Shown: positions 24,665-32,939 of the stretch, one piece after another
Layout of the letters: every line of letters starts with the position of its first letter
Position numbering within the stretch: the stretch's first letter is position 1
Source of the DNA: a virus
DNA: 35,976 nt
IMG/VR virus record: IMGVR_UViG_3300042861_000830
Coordinates: 1-35,976 of that record
Direction: 5' to 3' (one strand)
The notes under the pieces: model-generated
The model's input: the letters and a program-made list of their open reading frames with translations, nothing else
Database searches by the model: none
What the model was told of the DNA's origin: nothing
Position numbers and translations under genes: made by a program

Positions 24665-26712
24665 TGGCTGAAGTAATAAGTATATACGGAACCAACATTA
24701 CCCTACCTGAATGTGATACTGAAATAGAAGATTGGGGTGAATCTAATCCTGCCGAGCAGTATTGGAGAAGAAAAGAACTGCCTAATATCTTTCAAGCGGT
24801 AGAATACGATAAGGAAGGCAATGCTTTGCTTGATGCACAACAGGCAGCTTTTGCCACAAGAGAAGTAGATAGATGCAAGAAAGGTTTTTGGTTTTACAAC
24901 AATGGTAAAGCCACATACATTACAGGTAAGCATTATTTTTACCTTCAATGGTGGAAGCTAGAGGATGATATCTATGGTGATTTTAGGGATGCAGACAGAA
25001 GATACTTTTTATTTCTAGATCATTGGGAAAAGACTCCGTGGTGCTTAGGCGTTGTGCGAGGCAAGAAACGCCGTGAGGGTGCGACATCCCAAGCGACATC
25101 AAATATAGTTTACGAGTGTATTTTCTATAAGAATAGCTTTTGTGGTTTGACAAGTAAAACGCAAATAGATGCTAAGGCAGCATTTACCAATATGATTTCG
25201 TTTGGTTATAGGCAGCTGCCGGTATTCTTGAAACCAAAGCAATTAAACAACAAAGACAGCGTAAGCGAACTTGTATTTGCCCATAAGTCAGTAGACATTA
25301 GAGGCACAAAAGGTAATGCAATAGATAATGATACCGGACATAGGTCTAGAATTGATTATCGTGCGCCTTCCTTGAACTCTTATGACTCTGGTCGTCTTAG
25401 TCGTGGTTTATTTGATGAAGGCGGAAAATGGGCAAAAGAAACGCCATTCTCGACATTCTTATCCATTGTAAGTAAAACATTGGTAAAAGGTGCCAAGAGA
25501 GTGGGATTTATTGAATGTCCATCAACCTCGAATAGTATGACTAGCGGAGGAGAGGAGTTCAAGATAGTATGGGATGCTGCCGATCATTTGAAATATCCCA
25601 AGACGCCAAATCGTTTAGTTAAGTATTTCTCGCCCGCGTATGATGGTTATTTAGGTTTTATTGATCGATATGGCATGAGTGTAATCGGGCCACCAACAGA
25701 AGAACAATACAAATATTTAGTTGATAATTACGTTGGTGCAGGCGATTTGAATGAAGAAGATGTTAGGTTGGGAGCTAAAGAATACTTATTAGCCAAGCGT
25801 AAGCAATTAGAAGCCGTTCAGTTAGAGGAGGAGATAAGAATGAATCCTTTTGATGAAAGGGAGATGTTCATGCTTAGAAATACCAATTGCCATTTTGATG
25901 CAGTATTGCTTAACGACCTTTATGAAATAGCCAAAATTAATGAGAAAGAAGTGCTTGAATATGGTAATTGGACTTGGAAAGACGGAGTGCCATTTACAGA
26001 AGCAGTATGGGAAACGACTAGCAAAGAAGCAGCAAGATGGACTAGAGCCAAGAATTTTAAGATAACAAAAGGCGAAACATACACAAGAAGGGGTAATTTA
26101 TTTTTACCTAAAAATTCAGTGCAGTTTATAATGGGATGCGATCCATTCCAAAACTCAGTGGTTGAACATGGAGAAGGTTCAAAGGCGACTAGCTTAGTTT
26201 TGAATAGGTATGATATAGGCATAAACGATCCTGTTTATAATATGATGTTTGTTTCCAAATACCACGCAAGACCTAAGATGGTAGAGCTTTTCCATATGGA
26301 TATGGTACTGCAATGCTTTGCTTATGGAGGCCAAATGCTAATAGAGGCGAAAATGGATGGCGGATTGCGAAAGTTTTTTGTTGACAATTATTGCGAAGCG
26401 TTTCTGATAAGATTGCCAGAAAAATCAAATTATGGGGTAGACCCTAATGCGGACAATAAAGCCCTAATGGTGAACCTTTGGGAACAATACATTTTAACGC
26501 ATGGTAAGGAAGGAAAGATAATATACCCAGAATTAATAGACGATAAATATGATGGATTGATTAAGTTTAATGTAAACGAAACAGAGGTATCTGACTTAGT
26601 AATGGGAGGCGGATGGACTTTATTTGCAGATTATTATAAAAGAGCAAACTTTAAAAAACCGGAAGCCAAATTCAAACTGACTGACTTTTTCCCACAAACT
26701 AAACTAGCGTAA
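24664..26712 (+). CDS. terL: Terminase large subunit
   Basis: The ATPase half carries a variant Walker A in RGKKRREGATS (132-142) and Walker B FDEGG (250-254, catalytic E252). The nuclease half has the acidic residues expected of the RNase H-like fold in FIMGCDPFQN (D493), MLIEAKMDGG and DDKYDGLIKF. IRMNPFDEREMFM lies between the two. The length of 682 aa suits crAss-like and related podoviruses. It cuts and pumps DNA into the procapsid at the portal. Unusually, its stop overlaps the first glycosyltransferase (TAATG), and the portal gene lies 6 kb away. Confidence 0.9.
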   Translation: MAEVISIYGTNITLPECDTEIEDWGESNPAEQYWRRKELPNIFQAVEYDKEGNALLDAQQAAFATREVDRCKKGFWFYNNGKATYITGKHYFYLQWWKLEDDIYGDFRDADRRYFLFLDHWEKTPWCLGVVRGKKRREGATSQATSNIVYECIFYKNSFCGLTSKTQIDAKAAFTNMISFGYRQLPVFLKPKQLNNKDSVSELVFAHKSVDIRGTKGNAIDNDTGHRSRIDYRAPSLNSYDSGRLSRGLFDEGGKWAKETPFSTFLSIVSKTLVKGAKRVGFIECPSTSNSMTSGGEEFKIVWDAADHLKYPKTPNRLVKYFSPAYDGYLGFIDRYGMSVIGPPTEEQYKYLVDNYVGAGDLNEEDVRLGAKEYLLAKRKQLEAVQLEEEIRMNPFDEREMFMLRNTNCHFDAVLLNDLYEIAKINEKEVLEYGNWTWKDGVPFTEAVWETTSKEAARWTRAKNFKITKGETYTRRGNLFLPKNSVQFIMGCDPFQNSVVEHGEGSKATSLVLNRYDIGINDPVYNMMFVSKYHARPKMVELFHMDMVLQCFAYGGQMLIEAKMDGGLRKFFVDNYCEAFLIRLPEKSNYGVDPNADNKALMVNLWEQYILTHGKEGKIIYPELIDDKYDGLIKFNVNETEVSDLVMGGGWTLFADYYKRANFKKPEAKFKLTDFFPQTKLA

Positions 26713-27332
26713 TGTCTTGGACTAACTTTTTTACTAAAATATTTGTCATAAACTTGCCGGAAAGAACAGATAGGCTAATAGAGATTGCAGAGCAGCTTTA
26801 CAAATGGGATATTCCATACGAATTGATTAACGCCACAAAGCATGAAAATGGAGCAGAAGGCTTGCGCATTACAGTAGAGAAGATATTTAGAGAAGCGATA
26901 AAGAACGAATGGGAGTCAGTCTTGATATTTGAAGATGATGCTATGTTTGTTGACTCTTGTGGTAACCCTAACGATACAATGAATGAAGTTGTAAAGCAAT
27001 TACCTCTTACATGGGATATACTTTATCTTGGGGCGCAATGCACTACGGGGTTTAAGTTGAGAGCCTCACCTAACCTTTTATTAGTAGAAAACGCATATGC
27101 CACTCATGCTTGGGCTATATCATTGCATGGAATGAAGGAGATATTAATGGCAGTTTTAGAAGCACCGATAGACAATTGTATTGTAAATAAGATACAATGT
27201 CATGGCACAACTTACATTACTTATCCACTTTTATGCACTCAAAGGCCGGGCGTATCAGATATAGGCAATACCTTTATTGACTGGCAACCATTTATAGAAC
27301 AAAGATATTATCAAAAACTAGGAAATTTATGA
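26712..27332 (+). CDS. Glycosyltransferase family 25
   Basis: The N-terminus FVINLPERTDRL (11-22) and the metal-binding VLIFEDDAMF (70-79) are the signatures of GT25, a family of LPS-type sugar transferases (often galactosyl- or glucosyltransferases). The fold is GT-A and the sugar donor is usually a UDP-sugar. C-terminal AYATHAWAISLHGMKEIL fits the substrate-binding part. The start overlaps the terminase stop by one base and its end overlaps the next GT by 4 nt, so it opens the carbohydrate cassette. The acceptor is unknown. Confidence 0.85.
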   Translation: MSWTNFFTKIFVINLPERTDRLIEIAEQLYKWDIPYELINATKHENGAEGLRITVEKIFREAIKNEWESVLIFEDDAMFVDSCGNPNDTMNEVVKQLPLTWDILYLGAQCTTGFKLRASPNLLLVENAYATHAWAISLHGMKEILMAVLEAPIDNCIVNKIQCHGTTYITYPLLCTQRPGVSDIGNTFIDWQPFIEQRYYQKLGNL

Positions 27333-28024
27333 GAGAAATATGTATATGTATCCCAACTTGGAATAGGGTAGAAATGACATTAAAAAGTTTTAGTAAGGTA
27401 TATGACGATCCTCGTGTTAAAAATATTGTAATAGTGGATGATATGAGTGATTTACCTATTTATAACCAATTAAAGCAAGAATGTGATAAGCTAAAGAAGG
27501 TTAAACTATTTAGAAATCTAAGCAACAGAGATTGTTATGCAAACAAGTATGTGGCTATAAGCCTATCAACAACAGACTATTGCATTATACTTGATTCTGA
27601 CAATGAGATAGACACTGACTATTTGGATAAAATATATGAGCAAGAGTGGGATAAGGACACGGTATTAGCACCAGATTGGGCAATGCCAATGTTTAATTAC
27701 ACAGAATACGCTAACCTATTTGTAACCAAGGATAACCTATCCGAGTATATAGACAAGCCAATGTTTGAAACTTGCTTAAACTGCATGAACTATTTTGTAA
27801 ATAAACATTCTTATTGCGAGGTATGGGATGCGGAAATAGATCCGGTTACCAGCGATAGCTTGTTTCAGAATTACAATTGGCTAATGTCAGGGCGAACAAT
27901 CCACATAGTTGACGGGTTAAGATATAATCACTTAGTCCATGATCAATCGCATTACATAAACAATGTGCAAAGAACAGGAGATTTTAGAGAAAAATTAATA
28001 GAAAAAATTAGGGAATTAAATTAA
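27329..28024 (+). CDS. Glycosyltransferase family 2
   Basis: The GT-A pattern is complete: ICIPTWNR (6-13), NIVIVDDMSD (32-41) and the DxD-type LDSDNEID (88-95, binding the divalent cation and nucleotide diphosphate). The C-terminal part has YNWLMSGRTIHIVDGLRYNH. Family 2 enzymes are inverting transferases with varied donors. The 231 residues make it a single-domain cytosolic enzyme without membrane segments. It overlaps the GT25 gene by 4 nt; a 20-nt gap follows before the fucosyltransferase-type gene. Confidence 0.85.
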   Translation: MREICICIPTWNRVEMTLKSFSKVYDDPRVKNIVIVDDMSDLPIYNQLKQECDKLKKVKLFRNLSNRDCYANKYVAISLSTTDYCIILDSDNEIDTDYLDKIYEQEWDKDTVLAPDWAMPMFNYTEYANLFVTKDNLSEYIDKPMFETCLNCMNYFVNKHSYCEVWDAEIDPVTSDSLFQNYNWLMSGRTIHIVDGLRYNHLVHDQSHYINNVQRTGDFREKLIEKIRELN

Positions 28025-28044
28025 ATTAATTAACTTTATCCCCT

Positions 28045-28782
28045 ATGGTAACCTTCAACAACGCGGGAAGAATGGGCAACTGGCTTTTTGAGTGTGCTAC
28101 GGCTATGGCCTACGCGTTACAGCATGACTTAGATTTTACCGTCCCAAATGAAACTAGCAACCCAAAATGGAACCCAATCTATTGCTCGCATTTAATTAAT
28201 GATAGCTATAATCCCGGACTTGAAAAAGTTCACTTATGGGAAACAAAACATTCTTACGAAGAATTACCATACAATCCATCTTGGAAAGACAAGAATATAA
28301 TTATTGAAGGTTACAGGCAGACAGCTAAATATTTTGACAACTATCGTAATGAAATAATTTACTTGTTAAATTTCCCATATAAAAAAATGGATGGCTATGT
28401 TTCTGTCCATGTAAGACGCGGCGATTACGTTACATTAAGAGATAAGCATCCGGAGGTAACGATAGAATGGTATGAAAAAGCCATGAGTATGTTTCCTGAT
28501 TATAAGTTTAAATTCTTTTCTGATGACATTTCTTGGTGTATAGAAGCGTTTGCGCATAGAAGCGATTGTGAATATTCTGGAAATACAGACGAGCAATCCG
28601 ATCTTATAGAAATGAGCTGGTGCGAGCATCAAATATGTTCACCATCTACATTCTCTTGGTGGGGTGCGTATTTAAATAAAAATGAAGATAAAAAAGTAAT
28701 CTTTCCGCAATTTTGGTTTAGTGAGGGATGGTGCGGATTAGACACTAGCGATATTGTTAAACCTGAATGGATAAAATTATGA
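28045..28782 (+). CDS. GT11 fucosyltransferase-type glycosyltransferase
   Basis: The GT11 (alpha-1,2-fucosyltransferase) motifs are present: GRMGNWLFECATAMAYA (8-24, equivalent of GGLGNQMFQYA), HVRRGDY (122-128, which binds the GDP-sugar), FFSDDISWC (157-165) and SPSTFSWWGAYLN (199-211). The known donor is GDP-L-fucose; some GT11-type enzymes also use GDP-L-galactose. Since a GDP-mannose 3,5-epimerase is encoded two genes on, and no GDP-fucose synthesis genes are here, L-galactose is a plausible donor sugar. The end overlaps the methyltransferase by 4 nt. Confidence 0.85.
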   Translation: MVTFNNAGRMGNWLFECATAMAYALQHDLDFTVPNETSNPKWNPIYCSHLINDSYNPGLEKVHLWETKHSYEELPYNPSWKDKNIIIEGYRQTAKYFDNYRNEIIYLLNFPYKKMDGYVSVHVRRGDYVTLRDKHPEVTIEWYEKAMSMFPDYKFKFFSDDISWCIEAFAHRSDCEYSGNTDEQSDLIEMSWCEHQICSPSTFSWWGAYLNKNEDKKVIFPQFWFSEGWCGLDTSDIVKPEWIKL

Positions 28783-29369
28783 ATGATTTAATTATGTTTG
28801 ATTTTCAGCATTTCTATCAAAGAATTGCAAAAGAGTTACCCAACAACGCACGACTAGCAGAAGTCGGTGTTGCAAATGGCGATAGTGTTATATATTTAGC
28901 ACAAGAATTAAAAAACTTGGGTAAAGATTTTAAAATTTATGCAATAGACAATATGGGCTACGGTGGTTTTTTTCAAATGAAAACCATATACGAAAACATT
29001 ATAAAAAGTGGTTTGGGTGATTATATAGAAGTAATGCCTTATGCAAGTTTAGATTGTGCTAAAATGTTTAATGATGGTTTTTTAGATTTTGTTTACATTG
29101 ATTCATCACACACATACAAAGAAACAAAACAAGAGGTAATTGAATGGTATAATAAAGTAAAAGACGAAGGCATACTTGCAGGCCATGATTTTAATGCAGA
29201 CGAAGTAAATAGAGCAGTAAGTCAAATTGTGCCAAAAACATTTACTAGAGCAGATATTGCAGATAGAGAATTTGAAACAGAAAAAGTTTTACATTCAGAA
29301 GAAACTGCTAACGGATGGGGATTATGGTGGTTTAAAAAACAATGGTATTTAAAACTAAATAAATTTTAA
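28779..29369 (+). CDS. Class I SAM-dependent methyltransferase
   Basis: Motif I is LAEVGVANGDSVIYLA (26-41), motif II is IYAIDNMG, and the post-motif block LDFVYIDSSHTYKETKQEVI with EGILAGHDF matches the Methyltransf_24 / macrocin O-methyltransferase-like group, which often methylates sugars. The start at 28779 is chosen over 28767 because it gives the 4-nt ATGA overlap with the GT11 gene seen throughout this cassette. The likely role is O-methylation of the glycan (inference from neighbours). The epimerase follows after 1 nt. Confidence 0.75.
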   Translation: MNDLIMFDFQHFYQRIAKELPNNARLAEVGVANGDSVIYLAQELKNLGKDFKIYAIDNMGYGGFFQMKTIYENIIKSGLGDYIEVMPYASLDCAKMFNDGFLDFVYIDSSHTYKETKQEVIEWYNKVKDEGILAGHDFNADEVNRAVSQIVPKTFTRADIADREFETEKVLHSEETANGWGLWWFKKQWYLKLNKF

Positions 29370-29370
29370 T

Positions 29371-30384
29371 ATGAAAACAGCTTGTGTATTAGGCGGTCAT
29401 GGGATGATCGGAATGCAATTAGTAAAAAGATTAAAAAGCGAAGGCTATTGGGTGAGATCAGTAGATGTTAAACAACCTGAATTTTCAAAGTCTGAAGCAG
29501 ATGAAGCATTTATTTTAGATTTGCGTAATCCATCAAATGTATCAAAGGCTTTATGGAATCCCCAGCAAACAACATGGCATGATAATGTTAATGCGTTTGA
29601 TGAGGTGTATCAATTAGCTGCCGATATGGGAGGCGCTTTGTATGTATTTACAGGGGTTAACGATGCAGATATTATATATGATTCAACAATGATTAATTTA
29701 AATGTGGCAAAGGCTGCATCAGAATACGGAGTTAAAAAATTATTTTTTTCATCAAGCGCTTGTGCTTATAGCGAAAGATTGCAAGAGTCATTAGATAGCG
29801 CATCATTAAAAGAAGATTCAGCTTGGGATGGTAAACCAGATAGTGTCTACGGCATTGAGAAGCTATTATCAGAACAGATTTATGATTCTTTCAGAAGAAA
29901 CAAAAATTTAGATGTAAGAATTGGTCGTTTCCATAACATATTTTCACCTGAATGTACTTACAAAGACGGCAGAGAAAAAGCTCCAGCAGCAGTATGTAGG
30001 AAAGTAGCAGAAGCAAAAGATGGCGGAGAAATTGAAATATTTGGTGATGGTTTACAACAGCGTAGTTTTTTATTCATTGACGAGTGTTTGGATGGTGTAA
30101 AAGCATTGATGCAATCAGATTATGTCTATCCTGTTAATATTGGCTCAGATGAAATGATATCAATTAATGACTTGGCTAAAATGGTTATTAAAATTTCAGG
30201 CAAAACTTTAACAATTAAAAATGTTGAATCAAATGCATTAGGCGTTAGAGGTAGAAATTCAAACAATGAATTGGTAGAAAAGGTAACAGGGTGGCGTCCA
30301 ACAAAGCCGCTTGAGGAAGGCATGGTTAAATTATATAATTGGGTTGAATTAGAAGTTAATAAACATAAAAGCAAAAGTATATGA
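29371..30384 (+). CDS. GDP-mannose 3,5-epimerase-like short-chain dehydrogenase/epimerase
   Basis: An N-terminal Rossmann motif GGHGMIG (8-14) binds NAD. Several blocks match GDP-mannose 3,5-epimerase of plants: LAADMGGAL (82-90), FFSSSACAYSERLQ (125-138) with the catalytic-type C131, YGIEKL (Y160, K164), IGRFHNIFSP (184-193), GREKAPAAVCRK (200-211, K203), FGDGLQQRSFLFIDEC (224-239), PVNIGSDEMIS (254-264) and GVRGRNSNNEL (291-301). The enzyme converts GDP-D-mannose to GDP-L-galactose (and GDP-L-gulose). All named catalytic residues are kept, so it should be active. Such an enzyme is unexpected in a phage. It overlaps the FkbM gene by 4 nt. Confidence 0.85.
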   Translation: MKTACVLGGHGMIGMQLVKRLKSEGYWVRSVDVKQPEFSKSEADEAFILDLRNPSNVSKALWNPQQTTWHDNVNAFDEVYQLAADMGGALYVFTGVNDADIIYDSTMINLNVAKAASEYGVKKLFFSSSACAYSERLQESLDSASLKEDSAWDGKPDSVYGIEKLLSEQIYDSFRRNKNLDVRIGRFHNIFSPECTYKDGREKAPAAVCRKVAEAKDGGEIEIFGDGLQQRSFLFIDECLDGVKALMQSDYVYPVNIGSDEMISINDLAKMVIKISGKTLTIKNVESNALGVRGRNSNNELVEKVTGWRPTKPLEEGMVKLYNWVELEVNKHKSKSI

Positions 30385-31016
30385 TGATATCATTTGACTA
30401 TCTAGTCAATAAGCATAAGTTGGATATAAAAGGGGTGTTGCATCTTGGTGCATCTTATGGTCAAGAAAAAAATGAATACGATAACTATTGTAAAGGGGAT
30501 GTATATTGGGTTGAAGCAATACCATCTGTTTATGAAAAGTTAATTGAAAATATTGCGCCATATAAAAAACAAAAAGCATTTAATGCTTGTTTGAGTAATG
30601 TTAATGGTGAAGAAATTGTTTTTAATGTATCTAATAACGAAAGCCAGAGTTCATCAATGCTGGAGCTTGGTACCCATATACTTATCCATCCAGAAGTACA
30701 TTACATAGAACAGATTGCAATGAAAACAATCAGAGCAGATAAATTACTTGAAAAATGTGATTTTACGAATGTCAACTTTTTGAATGTAGACCTCCAAGGA
30801 GCAGAGCATTTGGCTATTGAGGGTATGGGGGATTTGATTAAAAATATAGATTATGCATTGTTAGAAGTTAATATGAAAGAAACATATAAGGGATGTATGT
30901 TAATTGATGATTTAGATTATTTTATGCTGCAACGAGGTTTTGAAAGAGTTGAAACGGGTAGTTGGGTTGCAGATACATGGACTGACGCGCTTTATGTAAG
31001 AAAATATAATATATGA
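30381..31016 (+). CDS. FkbM-family methyltransferase
   Basis: The SAM-binding motif GVLHLGASYGQE (18-29) and the FkbM hallmark FLNVDLQGAEHLAIEGM (133-149) are clear, with YWVEAIPSVYEKL (42-54) between. FkbM enzymes are O-methyltransferases, often acting on sugars or polyketides. Together with the 28779 gene it gives the cassette two methylating activities. It is coupled by 4-nt overlaps to both neighbours, which argues for co-expression with the epimerase. Confidence 0.85.
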   Translation: MMISFDYLVNKHKLDIKGVLHLGASYGQEKNEYDNYCKGDVYWVEAIPSVYEKLIENIAPYKKQKAFNACLSNVNGEEIVFNVSNNESQSSSMLELGTHILIHPEVHYIEQIAMKTIRADKLLEKCDFTNVNFLNVDLQGAEHLAIEGMGDLIKNIDYALLEVNMKETYKGCMLIDDLDYFMLQRGFERVETGSWVADTWTDALYVRKYNI

Positions 31017-31834
31017 TAGACGTACCGAAGGAGTTTATGCCTACCATAAACACGGTTTATCCTTTTGAAAATTATACCATTTTTGAAGAATGGGTTTCAA
31101 ATAGATTTATACCAGAGTTTAATGGGAGGGCATATTTAAGAATCCATTGGACATCATATCATGTAAATAACAACTACGGGAATGATCCAGTAGCTAGAAA
31201 AAGCCTGCAAGACTATGTAGATGCGTTACCTAGAAATCAGCAATATTGGACTATTTGCCAATATGATGATGGGGTTTTGGTTGACTTTAAAGATTTAGAT
31301 ATTTTGGTATTTAATATGAGCAAGAAAGAAGGGGTAGAAATACCTTTGCTTTGCATGCCTCATAGTTATAAATGGGATGGGCAAAAAACAATATTTGCGT
31401 CTTTTGTTGGCACCAATACTCACCCAATAAGAAATTATGTGTTTAATATTCAAAACGCGGATTATTACATATCCCAAGAGCAGCACGATGTAAATAGGTT
31501 TTGTGGCATTATTAGTAAGTCTATATTCGGATTATGCCCTAGAGGGTATGGCTTAAATAGCTTTAGAATTGCTGAGTGCCTCCAATACGAAACTATACCT
31601 GTTTACATTAGCGATGAGTTTGTTAATTGCTTTGATGCCAATTTTGAAGATTATGGGGTAATCATAAAAGCCGAAGATGCACATAGGATAGTTCCAATTT
31701 TAAATAGTATCCCAAGTATAGATATAGTCCAAAAGCAACTAAAAATTAAAGAAATATACAATAATTATTATACTTACCAAGGGGCTTTAAACAACATAAT
31801 ACAGAAGCTAAATGAAGATAGCGGTAATTCATAA
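31013..31834 (+). CDS. Exostosin-like glycosyltransferase (GT47 type)
   Basis: The GT-B exostosin core is visible in FGLCPRGYGLNSFRIAECLQ (172-191) followed by YETIPVYISDEF (192-203), the segment where the nucleotide-sugar donor binds. The N-terminal half is less conserved and has KDLDILVFNMSKKEG. Family members transfer glucuronate, xylose, galactose or GlcNAc; the specificity here is unknown. There is no transmembrane anchor, in contrast to eukaryotic exostosins. It overlaps the next glycosyltransferase by 23 nt. Confidence 0.75.
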   Translation: MIDVPKEFMPTINTVYPFENYTIFEEWVSNRFIPEFNGRAYLRIHWTSYHVNNNYGNDPVARKSLQDYVDALPRNQQYWTICQYDDGVLVDFKDLDILVFNMSKKEGVEIPLLCMPHSYKWDGQKTIFASFVGTNTHPIRNYVFNIQNADYYISQEQHDVNRFCGIISKSIFGLCPRGYGLNSFRIAECLQYETIPVYISDEFVNCFDANFEDYGVIIKAEDAHRIVPILNSIPSIDIVQKQLKIKEIYNNYYTYQGALNNIIQKLNEDSGNS

Positions 31835-32357
31835 TTTTGATGCTAGTGATCGATTTGACAGGTTAATGAACGAATTTAAAGAGCAGGGCATCAAAGACTT
31901 TTCTTTTTTCCCTGCCGTATATGATTCTCATTCAGTTAAAAGGGCAATTAATTTAGCTCATAAACAATGCGTTCAGTATGCCAAAGACACAGGCTTGCCT
32001 GAAATATGCATAATGGAGGATGACGTTCACTTTACCAATCCGGATAGTTTTTCGTACTTTTTAAGAAACAAGCCATTAGATTTTGATATATATTTAAGTG
32101 GTATATACATTGGGGAGATTCGGGAAGATCAAACAGTGGATAATTTTACCGGTTTTCATTGCTACATAGTCAACAGCAAGTTTTACGATACATACCTAAA
32201 TACGCCTCTAGATGAGCATATAGACCGCGCGTTAGGGGGCTTGGGCAAGTATGTGGTTTCCGATCCTTTTATCGCTATTCAATACAACGGATTTTCATAT
32301 AACACAAAAATGGAAATGAATTATGATAGTTTATTGGAAGGCAGAAAATTATATTAA
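31812..32357 (+). CDS. GT25-like glycosyltransferase (181 aa)
   Basis: ICIMEDDVHF (65-74) is the EDD-type metal-binding motif seen in GT25 and related GT-A enzymes, and the N-terminus MKIAVIHNFDASDRFDRLMN resembles the donor-site strand. The C-terminal part has VSDPFIAIQYNGFSYNT. It is shorter than typical GT25 proteins and lacks the NLPERTDR block found in the 26712 protein, so it is a divergent member. It closes the cassette; its stop codon lies inside a terminator-like inverted repeat. Confidence 0.6.
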   Translation: MKIAVIHNFDASDRFDRLMNEFKEQGIKDFSFFPAVYDSHSVKRAINLAHKQCVQYAKDTGLPEICIMEDDVHFTNPDSFSYFLRNKPLDFDIYLSGIYIGEIREDQTVDNFTGFHCYIVNSKFYDTYLNTPLDEHIDRALGGLGKYVVSDPFIAIQYNGFSYNTKMEMNYDSLLEGRKLY

Positions 32358-32388
32358 ATTAATTAATATAATTTAATTTGTTTTTTTT
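32346..32388 (+). terminator. A/T-only hairpin plus T8, possible terminator of the sugar cassette
   Basis: A perfect 12-bp inverted repeat (32346-32357 with 32363-32374, five-base loop) is followed 6 nt later by eight T residues (32381-32388). The left arm contains the stop codon of the last glycosyltransferase. Because the stem is entirely A/T its stability is low, and such repeats can be accidental here, so the call is tentative. Confidence 0.35.
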
Positions 32389-32409
32389 ATTTACTTTTAA
32401 TTAATTTTG
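32377..32409 (+). promoter_or_regulatory. Promoter-like element for the HNH gene
   Basis: TTTG (32377-32380), 21 nt, then TAATTTTG (32402-32409) matches the -33/-7 arrangement of Bacteroidota promoters. The start would lie a few nt before the ATG at 32418, giving almost no leader. Transcription from here would also cover the portal gene. Confidence 0.45.
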
Positions 32410-32417
32410 GTTAAAAT

Positions 32418-32939
32418 ATGCAAGAAGTTTGGAAAGATATTGTTGGTTATGAAGAATCTTATCAAGTTAGTAACTTAGGTAATGTAAGAAGTATTAATAA
32501 AATCTTAAAACCCAATTTGACTAAAAAAGGATATTATCATGTAACATTATACAGTCAAGGTATCCCAAAAACATTTAAATTGCATAGAATAGTTGCTAAA
32601 CATTTTATAGAAAATCCGCAGAATAAATTAGAGGTTAACCATATTGATGGTAATAAAATAAATAATACGGTAATCAATTTAGAGTGGAATACGAGGAAAG
32701 AAAACAATCGTCATGCAATTGACAACAATTTGCTCGTTTTGCAAAAAAAGGGTGAAGGTTATTGGAATAAAAAATATAGATCAGAAAGTTCTAGAAAAAA
32801 GTGTGTTATAGATATGGAAACTGGCATTTTTTATTATTGCATGAAAGATGCAGCAGATGCTAAAAATATGACATATAGCCAATTAAAAAATAGATTGAAA
32901 GGAAGGACATTAAATAATACATCAATAAGATTTATATAA
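32418..32939 (+). CDS. HNH homing-type endonuclease (NUMOD4-HNH-NUMOD1)
   Basis: The domain order is complete: NUMOD4 at the start (VWKDIVGYEESYQVSNLGNV, 4-23), HNH in the middle (NHIDGNKINNTVINLEWNTR, 74-93, continuing to NNRHA at 100) and a NUMOD1-type DNA-binding helix set at the end (CVIDMETGIFYYCMKDAADA, then KNMTYSQLKNRLKG). Such enzymes cut a specific site and spread by recombination repair. It is free-standing, not inside an intron or intein, and its stop overlaps the portal start (TAATG). The cut site may be in the neighbouring portal or terminase DNA of a related phage. Confidence 0.85.
   Translation: MQEVWKDIVGYEESYQVSNLGNVRSINKILKPNLTKKGYYHVTLYSQGIPKTFKLHRIVAKHFIENPQNKLEVNHIDGNKINNTVINLEWNTRKENNRHAIDNNLLVLQKKGEGYWNKKYRSESSRKKCVIDMETGIFYYCMKDAADAKNMTYSQLKNRLKGRTLNNTSIRFI

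Noticed and set aside
26712-32357. Assembly chimera of a bacterial polysaccharide locus with phage DNA
   Set aside because: The genes overlap terL and each other by 1-4 nt in phage style, and the AT-rich composition looks similar on both sides, so a native insertion is more likely.
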